This document shows, in pieces, positions 26,101 through 41,100 of a stretch of 64,000 bases of DNA (position 1 is the stretch's first letter; each line of letters begins with the position of its first letter). Below the pieces are notes generated by a model. The model did no database searches. It was not told where the DNA came from and worked only from the letters and a program-made list of their open reading frames with translations. The stretch spans positions 63,369,160-63,433,159 of the forward strand of contig OX104130.1 in the NCBI GenBank assembly GCA_944470555.2. Direction: 5' to 3'. A program made the position numbers and the translations under genes. The stretch comes from Heterobilharzia americana (Eukaryota > Platyhelminthes > Trematoda > Strigeidida > Schistosomatidae).

Positions 26101-29100
26101 GAAGTCATTCTCAATCGGTTCCGTATAAACTCAAACTAGTCTTGGTTTATTGTACATTTTGCTTTAGCGAAAACTTGCTAGAGCATGAGCATTAAGCAAC
26201 ACTGGGTGACGGGGGTCCAGGTCTCACAGTGGACATCAGTTCCCTCAAGCTTGTGGATACGCCTTGCTGACGAGTGCCAAAAAGCACAAAACCTAGGTCA
26301 AAGGCATCTAAGAGATAGCCTCCAACCAACTAGCATCATATAGTATACCGCAAAAACGAATATAAAAACATTAAAGAGATGTAAAGACTAAAAAAAAATT
26401 ACTTTTAGAAAACAACATAGTCACATGTGATAAATTTAAGAAGGATTAACTAATGTTGTATTATTATTGTATATTAGATAAATCACTCAGGCACTAGCAT
26501 AATTCCCTTTGAAATGATTCTGCGTCATATAATATATCTCGCACCACTGGGTCATGAAACTGGATCAAATTAATACATAAATTCATAATGAACCTACGGA
26601 TGCTATCCAACTCGACTATAGTTTATCGCACAGCATCATTTCGTCAATCCAAACACCTATTTCTTCGAATTAGTCTAGCATCAGCCAGCGATGTTTGATA
26701 CACAAAAGACACTCGATCGGAATATGTAACACATGTTACGGATACAACTTCAACTACAGAAAAACAGCCTTCCCTATGCCTAAATAGATGGTGGAGCACT
26801 GCAAAACCCCAAAGTAATTTACATCAAATATCAAAAAGTTTTAGAACAACTTAAGGCCAGAGATCACTAGGCAGGCATTTTAATATGGTCCAGAACTCAG
26901 CAGTATGCACTCAAAATTTGATGTCAGGTAGAGCTTATGACTATCAGATCTCATGGCAGTCACTGTTATTCAGTTACTACTGACAACTCGTACTAATCCA
27001 TGTTGAAAACTGCTTCGAAATAACTGATTGCTTTCAAAGTTCCGGTTTGTATTTCTAAAGAATGCTAGCAGTCTTTCGAGAAAACCAATGATTGAAAATA
27101 TAAAGCAGGTTTACATCATTAGTTCAATGTGAAATGCGTTAAGTGAAGGTACCCACACAAAATAGCTATTAACAAAATCTTTCCCATAGTAAGTACCATA
27201 AAATGATGTCAAAGGTGACCCAGATTAGTGCATTTTGCTACAGATTTTGCTCTCCAAAAAGATTGATCTCATTTTTTGCCCCTATATTGGCATTTGATGA
27301 AGTACGCAATACTTGAACGGTTCCAACAATTTGCTTGTACGAGTGGCAGCATGGGCTTGGTCATGCAACCGTACTTCGTACCACAATGAGCCAAGGCATA
27401 TAACAAAGTTATGGACACTGTCTGCCAGGTAAGTTTGCGTAATTTCAGTAATCTTGGTGTACAGCAAAGCCATTTTACTCGCATACTTACGACTTGAAGT
27501 TTTTCTTCTCATAGTAGATATATCCTTCTACCACAAACCTTCTTCAGGCTAGTCTCAAGAATGTCGTCGACGACGAAGTTGGAGGAATGACAAAATTTGA
27601 CAACCCCGCATAAACATATTGTTAGTTACTAATGATGGATGTACGTTGGTGCATGGCATGTGATACTCTTGTGCAGGCGTTTGAAGATGCTAACAAACTT
27701 TTCAGAGATACTTCTGTCTGACAGGTAATGCTTTTGAACAATCCTATCGTTGAAATCTGATTCAGATTTAACTCGAAAATAAACAGTAGATGCGCAATAC
27801 ATATGAATGTCTCACGGCACCCATAGAAGGTGGATATCTGATCATTGCGTTTAAAAATTAATCTAAACTCAATCTACTCCGCATGATTTGGATTTTCACG
27901 CATTTTGTATGATCTGGGAAGCATAAAAACAAACAATACTTTATATGTAACTAATAACCCAATAATTTTGCACATTCATTAGGTATTCTCATTTTTAGGA
28001 TGTCTACTACAATGGCTTTACCACAGAGTGGTGAGACACTTTCAGGCCACCATATTTTTTGAAGAATTCAATAATCCATTAAACTACGTTTTTGGCTCCA
28101 TTCTTAAAAATAATCAGGATGGGTCATCTAGCCTTGAGTCTCTGCCCCTTAGTACTTAGAGTTTCTACTGAACTTTAACTTCAGCAAGTTGATTGATCTT
28201 AAACCATCGTTTAGGAAAAGATCTAGACGTTGAAGCTGACAGAACCATATGCGTCAACTGTTTATTTACACGACGTCTTTTAAAGGTCACAAGGGATGGT
28301 CAACAGTCAAAGCTTAAGAGAGCCTAACAGGTTATTATTCACAGTGACATAAGTTCAAACGGATACTTCATTGGGAGTGAAAAGCCTGTACGCACCTTGA
28401 CAATTAGCAAGTGGCTGTAATATTACTTACTTAAGTTCAAAGTTGGATCAAAGAGGAATGATACTCGATAGTTCATCAGCAATGAAAAGACCTGCGGTTT
28501 TCGAAGGTTAGATATAACCGTAAGACTGAGCAAATATGGAGAAAAAGTATATTATTTATTTTGAGAATTACTGATTCCTGAATGTAGCTAAACAACTATG
28601 TTTTAAACCTAGATGTTTAGGCTGCATATCTGAAGTACCGGTTCGCATCATGGCATCCGTCGATCGCAGGTGATTAGGAAACACTCAGTAAGTGGAATCC
28701 ATCCATCGACACGTTTGAGCCACGGTCTATAAGAGCATAAATGATGAATAAATACATTTTTTTGCCAGCTATTTCTCGATTTAACTACACCTACTAACAT
28801 AATTACACCGACGATAGATATTCAGGATTCCGCTAAACAGTACAGGTTCTCTAATGCATATTGTGGTACTGACACCACTAATTAGAGATGTTTACACTAC
28901 ATAGTTCACGCATAATGAGACATGAATCATACTTCCCAAGATGATAGATATAGGGTATGTTCGAAACAATCCACCAACATTTTGGATACAGATTTTAGAA
29001 ATATAGCGCAACTGGACAATCAACGTTCAAGGAATCGATTCAAACCTGTTTCTTATCCCATCTATGCAACAGTAAGAATATTTGAAGGTGGTTTCAGAAT

Positions 29101-32100
29101 ACTTGAATCAGATATCGAACTGAGGAACAGCAGCACAGACAGGCAAAAGTTTCAAACAATGGAAAAAAACTCGAGTGACATACTAAGAGAAATGTAGCCT
29201 CACTGAAAAAAGTCCATATATAAATAAATATGCAGTGAATAATTAGGTAACGAATTCGAGATATTGTCAGCTTGATTAACTAAGAGAAAAGAAGAAATTC
29301 TCTCTGAAATTTTTACCAGTGTTACGCAACAGGCTATAAATTCCCTAAAAGGAATTAGCCCCAGCTACCTGATATGTCTGTTTGATGACGGAATAATGTA
29401 CTTCGGTAATACGAATGAATAAACAAGATTACTGTTGCAATTTTATCTTTCATTTAGGATTTTCGTTCTTTCAGCATACAGAACGATGTCAGAACTGGTA
29501 TTAACAATTGGTAGCGGCTAACAGTGGAATCCAGGAAGCGCATTTCGTCCTACTTAGGACTCGTAAGCTGGAAATACCTGCCTCCCAATGAGCTCTTTTG
29601 TTCTCACTGAGACTTGAACTCCGGACTGACGGCTGCGAACTCCAGAGCGTTATCCACCAATCCATCGAGTCATGATAGCCACTTTTTGTGCGATGGGTAT
29701 AGTTTTAATGTTGTTACTTGTATTATCCCATCGTTGACTGGACCGAAACGGTCGGTCTCTATTGGTAAATGGGCTCCTACATAGATCGCCTGATACTTCC
29801 TGAGTTTCCACCTTACATTAACACTAGTGACAACAGTAATATTCAGTATCGTCAAGAGACTAACGAAGATGAAGTGTTCATTATGCAGGGTTACTTGTTT
29901 GTGGCTATCTTTGAGATGGAAGTTCAAAGAAGCCGGTGATTTCCATGAGAACCCCATACCCCGCTTACAAACTGTTGAAAACCATATGTACATGGTTATA
30001 TAACACTAAAAACTAAATCTGTATTTAGAAATGGTGTATAAAACCACCTATTCAAACCAGTAACACGATAAAATCACATTTCTATTTCTGTTTGACTGAG
30101 CAACCAGAACAGGTCTCCAAAAGCAATCGTAGACTAGCTTGTTTTGTTTATTTAACTAGGATTCAACTCCAATTCAAGGAGTCTTGTGGTAGTTTTCCAC
30201 GCAAAACTAAATCAGTGAGAACTCAGTGCTGACTGTTAGAAGAAAGAAATGAATAACTTAATTCCACCTGAGCTTGCGATACGTTATCATTGTTTGATTT
30301 TTCCGATAGTACAATATCTTACAAGACAATAGCTGGTGATATTGGGCTATATGTTTTTAGAGTGACATATTAATCATGACAGTAAATAAAGGGGACAACA
30401 TGCAACCAAACTTAGTTGTTCATCTTAGAAACTCTCTACGCATTCGTATGTGAGACATTGTCATGCGTTTCTATGAATGACCGCGAACTTCAGCTTTCAA
30501 ACGGTAGGTACAGAAAGTTCAGGAATTACGATCTCATACCTTAGTTGCCCCTTAAAACGTGCTAAAGAAGATGTGACTGAACTAGCGTCCAACTGCCAGC
30601 TAACTAACCACAAATGCAACTTCGATACTAAGTATTAGTCAGTTAGTTAAACCCATATATATGAAATTCGATACTAACGGGATGCTGAAAACTGGTTAAG
30701 TAGAACGGAATTGGAACCAACTAGACGTTAAATGCTTCATGCAGTAAACCGGTTCAAAGTAATCACTTGAACAACAGTCCAATCCCTCTGAATCCCACTA
30801 GTTAAAGAACCAAGGATGGTCGTGGTTTTTTGATTAAATGTGAAGTAAGCCTGAGATTTATCTACTCTTCATGCTGTTTTATCTCTCATCTCATTTCTGT
30901 TTTTTAGAAGTGTAAGACAGTATTCAAATATAAATCATTCACGAATAGGTCATACAAAATTTAAGGACACGGAAGTTAACTTACTACACGTTCTACAAGA
31001 ACTACAAATAATGTTAAATGACAGTGTGACAATGCTCTGCGAACCAATTTCCACTGAAATGGCTGTAGACATCTTCCGTTAGAATTCAATCTAGTTTTCA
31101 ATAATTGTTCACACAAATTGTCATCCAGTACTTCAACTTCAACGAAATTATTATACAGTGAACAATCTGCTGCATTGTTTTCTAAATCATTTGAATTTCG
31201 TGAAGGTAAAGGTGAAGTGAGAAAACTTGATCTAAAATGATCTAATATATCACCAATATCTGGTAGTGTGGAAATGATGAATTTTACATATCTAGGTAGA
31301 GGGACTCTTATCCACCCAAGAAAATATGCACCATCCGAAGGTTCAAGTTGATCTATAGCATCAAGAAACAGAATCACATATCTCTGCATGTTTGACAGTT
31401 GAGCCAAGAGGTCATAAAATGTGTTGAGAATAGACTGAAAAACAAAATGTACGGATTTTTTATTCAATAAGATTTTCCACAAAAGTGAAAACAAATTAGC
31501 AAGGAAAAAAGTATGAACAGGGATAAAAATAGTAATGTGTATTATATCAAAAATAAAGTTGTTGACACCGCTATAATCTAGAATGTTTCTTCTTCTTAGA
31601 AAATTTATCATTAGGTCTAATTGTTCATTGTCACACCCTTACCCTAAACAGTCATGAAGATTGAGTGCTGATAATCATTCTTCATAAGCATAGCACCGCG
31701 TTTCTGGTCGTTTTCTAATTTTTTAATAGTAGTGAAACTCATCTTTTTCCTCCCAAACTTCTCCGTAATGGTTTCCGATTATGAATGAGAACAGAGGCTG
31801 GTGACTTTTCATATACATTCCATCTCTATACTACATTTAACTTATCGGCTTCATGAAATGTTAACAATTGCAGCTAGGTATATAGTATCAAAAGCAGTTT
31901 GTGAGTTCTTTAGTTTGGAAAATTTCTTTAACAAAGATTATGTTCGAAAATTAAATAATGTGCCAGTAAGTCACTTAAACAGCTAAGACTGAACATACTT
32001 GCACTACTATTGGGGATTTTGAGCCCTGATACCGTGAATCATTTTCTGAACACTGATTGCTAGTATTTCAGAGATTCTAGTCATAAAAACTAGCTAAAGA

Positions 32101-35100
32101 GCTAGAATATCTTAATCCAATTACTGTCAGTATTTCGACTTAAGTCTTATCTAGTTGATATGGTGTATCGGAATAGAAATTGACTCTATAAATCTAATGC
32201 ATGGTAGAGGCATCTTAAATGTTGTAAACTGCCTTTTGTCGATTGAATTTAAGTCTTGGTTTGGTACTGTACATCTTAACTCAACACTACTCATTATGGT
32301 ACTACAATGTATCAGTAATGCTAGGGTAACATTTATACCGTAAAACATAACACCATAATTTAATCCATTTTCAGTTGACACATTTACATCCATAAGGCTA
32401 AGCAGACTAAAGTTGTATGCTATAATTTAATCAGTGGTGACTAGCACTTGGATCCAGGACGCTCTCTACCTTTTATTTAAGACTCGTAAGCTGGAATTAC
32501 CTACAATCCAGTGAGTGATGGTTTTTCCACTGAAATGTGAACTCAGTATCCATCACTTTAAGCGCTGATGTGTTATCCACTAAGGTATTGAGGAACGACA
32601 GCTACCTCTTGTACAACAGGTTATCAGTTATTATTTATTGATAATTAAAAATTTCCCGTTGTTATACTGGATTGCATTGGTCAACCTCGTGGAAGAAACT
32701 CCTTTCATGGATTCTACTGCTAGCCACCCACCCACCAGTAAATTATAGCATGATGAATATTCAGACAACATCGAGGCAACCGAATAGGAGTCCACATATC
32801 AACAGAGATTGATTGTTTCAATCCAGTATAACAACGGGCAATTAAAAGTATTAGTAAATAACTCAAACTATTGTTCAAAACTGTCATTCTATAATAAGCA
32901 GTAGGATATCTCCCCATACTTTATGATGGCAAGCTAGGTCTGTTATATTCATGTCAAGATTTCTTCAATGTATTGTCACATAAGCTAAAAGGGAATGATA
33001 AGTTCAACAAATTCACTTTATTAGCGTAAACTTTGTCTCGCTGTACATGATTTCTGTAACACCATGTAACGAGAGTAAAACTGATACTACACCTTCTCAG
33101 GTTTTTTTGCTTTTAGTCATTTATAACTATTTAATACAATACATATATGTGTACTCTGAAACACTAAGATTTTAGCTACGAAGTTTGTAGTTCAAGTGAA
33201 ATACATCCTTCGTGCAATTGAAAAGATGAAAAGAATGAGTAAACGTATGTTATTGGTAAAGTTGTATCAAGATTCAACTTTCGAATTTAATACTTCTGTA
33301 CTGCATATATACGGACATCATGTACAGTTGACTCATATACACATTAGAATTGTGTAAAGATTCTTTTCAGAAATTTGGCTAAATTAATAGATTTAAGTGA
33401 ATGTTTAGGGTTAGAAAATCACTAATCAGAATTAAGAATGTAAAATGAGTACAGTAAGAATAATAATCAGTAGTGATAACTAATTATTATGTCATAAATG
33501 AAGGTTAAAAGTATAGATTTTACAGAAAAATGTTATCGTAAACAAAAAGTAAGAGTTCCACCAGTACAGACCACTTACTTAGACAGTATAAACTGTGTAT
33601 TCTATGGTATCCTGGTTAGTTACACCGATATAAATATAAATAAATGCACTAGGTTTTCTGTAAACCTGCACTTATAAATTATAACTAAGGTAGCTGTTTT
33701 AGTTTGCGAAAGAACATTAGCATCTTTTGAATTACATGCAGGAAGATTTAATGTTATATTAACAGTACGGATAACACATTTAACTGCATATAGCTAAGAA
33801 AAATTTTTAATTTCCTATTTTACAAGGATCCAACTATAGTCAGACAGAATATACCTACCAATTTCCTTTAACACTTAAGTACTTCAACTTTAATCCCCAT
33901 TAAATCAACATAGATGTATATGTTAGTTAGAATGTAACAATAAATAAACTTGACATTTGAACTATCTACATTTGCCATAATTATTAGTGCTATCAGAATG
34001 AAATTAATTGTACAAAACGTAAACTACCTACCTGGAAATCATCTTGTGCACGAATAGCTTCAGCATCTATATATGTAAATGATTCTGAATTAGTCATACT
34101 TCCAATACTATTGATATTTGAAACAAGTTGACGACAGATATATTTCAGTGTCTGACGTAATGTTGAAGTACCTGGACTTGTTCCTAAAAATCTTATTATT
34201 ATAATAGTTGAATCATGAGAACTGGTTGATATAGAACCATACATTGTTTCACTCGAAGTTAATTCTTTATCTTCAGTATTAACTTTATCACTTTTCAAAT
34301 GTTTAGATCGTATTCGAATATATGGACTAGCGTGATTATTTTTTGTGGAATCAGTCATTTCATTTGTCCAATCTCTTGCTAAAACTGCAAGTTTAGCCAT
34401 TACAGATGTTTTACCACTACCAGATTGACCATAAATTACAAATGGATCTTTGGAAAAGGGAAACAAACCAAATAGACTAATCAGAAACTTATAGTATTGA
34501 TGATTTTTATGTGTAGATAAATCCCCCCCCCCCCAAAAAAAAAAATAAAATATACCGTGTTGTGTGATATCGGCGGTACACAAAATATACAACCAGTACA
34601 AAAAACACAGTGAAGACTCATGAGTAAAAAAAAATATTCCTACAGTTTAGCACTAGGGGAAGTATGACATTTGATATAGCTTATATTTGTGTAAGTCATA
34701 GAGTGTTTGAAATGAAATGAATAATTCCATTGTTGTTTCGTACGGAAGTCTGGTCTGAACTACTTCAGCGAAATAATCAAGATTAAAATATCAGGGATAC
34801 ATAACTGAATCCTTAAGACATGTATTTAATCTCTTTGTCGAATCCTCTTCGTTTATGATAACTTGTCATTCAGTGTGAAGTATGTTTAGTAAATTAATAA
34901 TTCATCAGAAATGCCACATATCATAATTAATTAATGTTTTCATCATCATCATGATTAACCATTATCAAAGGAGATGTTCTGAAAATCGATCGTCTTGGCA
35001 GTCATGTATACCTATTTTTCACCTTTGAAATCTTGATTACATCTATTAACTTTAATCTATTTAAACCTTCTTTTATTATACACTTTGTTTCAATCTGCAG

Positions 35101-38100
35101 GTCATTCAATTTTTATCCATCTTTTCTGTGTTTTCTTCTATGAAGTGTAATGAATTGGATCGATGCAATCTTTGTGCAGGGTATTACGCTGACCTATCTC
35201 CCTGTCTTGTCGAAGGATAGAATTTCCATTTTATTATTTAGTAGCATCTTAACTTCTTTTTTCTACCTTGTATGAAATATTTTTTATCTACAAATCTTTA
35301 ATTTCAATTGAGGGGCTTTAAACACTTGGTTGTATGGCGAAGAGTACAACTTATTCCAGTGATATGATGTCATTTAAGAATTATTAATCCCTTTGTCTGA
35401 TTACGCTTATCCTCTGGTGTTGAGAGGAAAATTGCTTAACTTGATCGTTCCCATGTGTAATATCACCTCAACAAATCCGATCACCCAAGATGTTAATTTT
35501 CACTAAATTTAGTTTAACACTCTCTTTCCTTTCTTTGTCATTTATGGAATTTAATGCTTTCTAAAATATTTTCCTTTGATATTGGTTTGTCTCATCAGTA
35601 ACAAGGACAGTATCTTTGGAATGGTGTAATACAAAGGCTATTCTAAATATATGAGTTTTCTCTGCCATATCAAAGGGATTATTAATCGCATAAAAGTCGG
35701 TGGTAATTATAGTTGAAGGATTCTTCTTCTTAAAATTATCAAAGATAGCTACATCTTGTTCGGGTTAGGAAGGGAAAAGACTTTTTAGTTGTGCCAACGA
35801 CCACGGCAACTCGTTCCCTGAGCTGTTATGCTTTTCCTTAAGAAACTTTATTGAATAATGTTGAATTTCTGTTCAGGTGAATTGAGTAGCATTTACTAAC
35901 TGATGAAAGTAGTTTAGTAAACAATGTAGTAAAAGGTTAGATAATTCATCGAGTGAAATGCCCTAACACATTTCATAATTTTCTCAAGTTATTGTGTTTT
36001 AGTTCTTGTAGGCAGATGACGATCAACAGTTGATAGACACTTGAACGTTTTGTTCATCACAAAATATTAAACAATCGCAAGGAAAGTGATTTCAGATATA
36101 GCAGGGAGTTATGTAGTCTTAATTAGGATAGAAAAACACAAAATCAACGTATAACCTCTCTTGTAAGTCTATTGGTTCAAGTAGCCATAATTCACTGTAG
36201 CACTTTAAGAACAAGTGGATAGAAAAAGACCGATATCAAACTAGACAAAGGTGTGCGAGAGGTGAAAAAAATCTGAAGATAAAGGTTAATGAAAATATTC
36301 AACCTTTGTAAGACGTCAAGGAGAAAATAAATATGCACCATTGTAACCGTTTTTCAACCATATCACCAAAAGTCCTCAACCACTGATTCCTATCGTCTCG
36401 GAGACCCAAGCCAGGTAGTTTAAATCTCTCCACACAGCTCAGACCAACATTCAAAGACTTCATGGGCTGATTCCACGTCTCGATCTGGCCACCCTCAACC
36501 CACTTGCAACTTAATCCAGTTTCCCCTAACATAGCGCTGACTCAGCATGCACAACACATCTCTAAGCCACGTCAGGCGGTGAGGGTTCACAACCTTATCA
36601 ACTTACTTGCTTGTCTTGATTAGTACTCTGTGCCTTACCTCAACATCGCTCACATAATGATTCCATCATACTTAAGCAATGCTACAAAAATACCTGTGTT
36701 CGGAAACCTGTACTTTTAACGTCAGGTCTCATATTCATATAATATGAAAGAAGGGACTGCAGCGCCAAATACTCATCCTTCAATAAGTAGTCATATATAT
36801 ATTGCCCATCAGTGCCAGAGATGACGAAATTTGACAAATGTCATATAGGTCTTTTGTATCCCAGCTAAGATTTCGTCAGCAACCAGTCCGTTTGCATTGG
36901 GGGCAACTTCTCAAGTAAGTGAAGTGGTCAATACGTTTCACCACTTCACTCCCTGCCACTGAAGTTGGAGTAATTTCAGGCCAGTCATGGAGCATTATCT
37001 TAAATTTGACGGGTACGAGACGCATGCCAAACATACTCAGATTTCTCCTCAATGCGTTCAGAATACGCCGCGTTTTGTCAGCGTCTTCATGTGGCAGGAC
37101 AATATCGTCTGAGTAATGAAAACTAACCAGATGGACACGATTAGTTGTCGTCAGTTTTGATTCTAACTTTCAATAAACCCTTATATATCGCCACATGAGT
37201 TCCAGTGGAGAGCTCTGATAAGCATTATTTACTTGCTTGCTACCGCCTTTATAGTCAGACACTGCCACAACACACGACGGTCGAATGCAAGTGTCAACAA
37301 CCAGTAAGTATGCCTGTGTTCCAGAACCAGTCAGAGAGTGAATATCTGATCGATGCGCCCTCGCTTGAGTCTATGACCTACCTGGATTTCTCGAGTTTGC
37401 TACCCTCAAGCTCCAGTTAGGCATCGAATAACTATGGACAACCTGATCTTGCACATGGTGTTAGTTAAACTGATCCTACTACTGTTGCTGTAAGGAGAAT
37501 TCTCTACCTTCATATATACTGGAATGATCACTGAAGTAGACTCGCGTTACTCCATCCTTAAAGACTTCTTGTGGTAAACCGTTAGGTCTTGCTGTTTTGT
37601 ATCGTTCTAGGTTTAAAACAGCCTCCTCAAATTCCAGGAGAGTTGGAGAAATAACATCTACGTCTCATTCAGGTACAGGTCGACGGCTGGACAAATGGAG
37701 CGCTGATGTAAGACAGTTGAACTGTGTTTCAAAATGTTCTGCCAAACGTTCCAGCTGTCTGCCTTGACAGGTTGTCAAGGTCTCATACTTTTCTGTGACG
37801 GTTTCACTAACCGTCTTCTTCTTCTTGTAGGTATCCTTAGTGAGTGTAAATAATTGTTGGGTAGTACTCAATCCCGATACTTTTTCCATCTCTTTCGCTA
37901 GCAAAGATAATGAAAGTAAAAGTGACTGATTCGATAAAGTTTGAGTCGTATCGAAGCATTACAGAACAATTTCCATTCAACAGAACCTTAGAATGTGAAG
38001 AGAGAAAATGACAATAATAAAAATGATGATAATGAACTAATCATCAGAAACCAAAGAAAGAAAATAGAAATTAAATGAAAACCATAAGATGCAAAACTGA

Positions 38101-41100
38101 GTACACCTCTTAAAAAGATGAATGCTTATCACTTCCTCAGCGCACTGTAAAGGTCAGTACTGACTTTAAACCGCTGGGTTTCAAGATTTTTGTAGTTTTA
38201 AGGAAAAACTGTGATACAAATAACTAGGTGCGATGGCATGAAAAGAAGTTTACATTTCAATACACTGACTTTAAATCAAATAGACTAGTCTAGTATGGAA
38301 ACATCATAAGAGGTTGCTCAATTTTGTCGTCAGACTCGCGAGAAACAGAATTCTCACTAGAATACATTAGATACTAGAAGTTTGTTGTTAGACAGGTTAT
38401 GTAGTGTATCCAACAGCTAGTCACATCTAGAAAAGTGTATTTTACTCATATCAGGAATCCTAGAAACATCAAAGGAAGCATTTAGTTAAGAAACTTATCA
38501 TTTATTTAAACAGTTTTCAAAGAGGCATTCTGCAGATATGCCCAATTAGTGTACTCTATCGAATTCAAAAGACCATCACCCAATGGTGAAACTAGTGAAC
38601 TTTAATGCGAGGTTTGCTGATGTTTACCACCGACATCAGCAGTTATAAATGTAATGAAATAAAAAACCTTTTGATGTCTTTCATATTTCCAAGCTACTGA
38701 AATAAGGCATTATGTTGCATGCAGAAAAATTATCAGAAGAATTTAAAGAATTATAGTAATGATGGATAGGGGCCCTGCAGAAGGATCTAGGATGCGCGTC
38801 TCATTCTATTTGGAACTCTTCAGATGGATATGCCTCCCTCCCAGTGGGTGATGTTGTTCCCACTAAGACTCAAACGCTGGGCCGATCGCTTCATATGCCA
38901 GAGAGTTATACAGTAGAACAGAGAATCATGATAGCCGCTTTTTGTGCGACCGATCAATTCGGTTTGATCGATTAACAGATAAAACAAACAACGACAAAAT
39001 TTGAAGAATTCTTTATAACTGATTAAAACCAATACAACTTCATATTATTCACAACGTTATATTATTATCTACCAAATGATGTTTTGAGCTAGATTATTGC
39101 TTATAATCAAATAAAACTGACCGTTCAACTTCCCATGTCTGTTTTTTTTTTAAAAATGGTCTTATCAGCTTTTATTATACATATCCAGTGAAAGTGGAAT
39201 TTTCCACACCTCTGTCATTGGTAGTCCAGTAAATGTTAATAAGACTGTATTACTGACTACTCAGCTAGTGTGAGTACGATCAAGCAGAAGTAATTCTTGG
39301 TAGTCGGACAAAATCCCGGGTGATTGGAGCGAAATAAAAAGCTAGTCAGTAGTCGAACCTCATATTTCAGTTGGTAGAGCATCAGGCCAGAAACTTGGTA
39401 GTCATTGTGGTTCGAATGTGGCTGCAGTTCAAACTTTCATTTTACCTTCAATCATCACCCAGTAACAAAATAAAATCACATTTATCACATTATTTCAACT
39501 TTTATATGTTGCAATTGTATACAGTTAAATATTACACAGAATTTTCACTTTACCTGAAGAACTTCCTTGAATATAACGTTTCACAATCTCTAAGACATTG
39601 TAACGACCATGGAATTCTTTTACAAATTCATTGCATTGATTTAAATGCTGCAAAACCTCCACATATAAATCATCATTTTCAAAAGTTGACATTTCTGATA
39701 CCGCTTTATCAATTAGAGCAATTGTTTTACTTTCAAAATCCATACTAAATTTTCGTAAATATAAGGAACCTAAATTTGAAAGATGAAAAATAAGAACAGA
39801 TATAGTTAAACAGATGCTAATAATCCTTGACTAACTGTTACATGAGTTATTGTATTATGTCATAGAGATTTTTATTGTATTTTGACAGTGTCGATTACTT
39901 ATAATTAGCTTATTTGATGAGTGGTATACGTGAAAGTCAATATTACCTTATGCATATAAATTATTCATGAATTCACATTTTATTGAGGGGAAAACCCAAA
40001 CGAAATGTCAGAGATTTTCATTAACTCACATTAATTTTGCGCTAATTATGTTTATAAGTGATAATAATACGAAAATTGGAAGTGGGGGAGGGAAAAACAA
40101 GGCATTTGATAATAACAAAGGTAATGAGGGGAGAATGATAAGATCTGAAGGCAACCTTGGTAATAAGATAACCACAGTTGGTTTAGCTTAAGGACGAACT
40201 GTTTTTGAACAAACAAGGGAGGATAAAATTTGTTTGGTTAATGCTTCAGCAAACTTAATTATACGCCCCTAGCAGGACTTAAACAAAACTGTAAAGGCTG
40301 CTATTAATATCAGTCCTATGATGTTTATCCGTAATATATTTTGCAATGTATTATGATGGTTGTCTGCTTGCTGCCTACCCTTACTTATGTATGTGAATCT
40401 AGTTATTTGTGTAGATATTTTGGTGCATGTTCCATCACCCCCAAGTACTAGTCTTTCCCATGTATATGTTTTCACATACAAACGGAAACCGGTGCACGCC
40501 ATGAGATGAGACACAGTCGTGTAAATAATGATGAGATCTATGTTGCAGCGTGTGTTTACTCTTCTCAACTACGATAGGCTAAACTGTATAGTATGTTTCG
40601 CTAATGACAGACTCTAGTTTTCGTTTTAAAATTGCGCTGTAAGACTCACCTTTGTATGATAGAGTGATATAAATCCATTTCTTCGGAACGAAACAGAGAG
40701 TTGGCACGTTTTACATCAACTTCATACATATTTCATGGCAGTGAAATATGTGTATAGTGTTCATAACTATGATATTTGCAAATATGATCAGTTATTTAGC
40801 ACGAGTGCATCGGTTAAAAATATCTGAATTCAGATAGACAGTATATTCTAGATATGTTCAAGGTTATATTTTGCACAGAATAGTGAACCGTACAGAAAGT
40901 CACTTAGCATAGTCCCATTTTTGTCAGCAATCCACAGGGATAGACTTTTACGTCAAGCCTGGAATGAATTCATGATCTTACAGTAAACTTTATTTCTGCT
41001 TTTGTCAACCAGTCATAAAGTCTCTAAAATAATGACTTAAAAAGTAAAGTATTCTATGCTTTAGTGCGAACGTACGATCTCACGCAATTCCATGTTTTAA

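Noticed and set aside
28922..29197. 91-codon plus-strand ORF as a host gene
   Set aside because: No recognised motif, no splice context and AT-rich composition like the surrounding intron; such a length is expected by chance in this sequence.
31435..31611. N-terminal extension of exon 10
   Set aside because: Open but hydrophobic and unlike the family. A TTTTTCAG acceptor just before [10 protein letters not shown] gives correct phase from exon 9.
34448..34601. N-terminal extension of exon 9
   Set aside because: The frame is open upstream of the acceptor but runs through the C12-A11 homopolymers and does not resemble the family; phase and homology place the acceptor at 34448.
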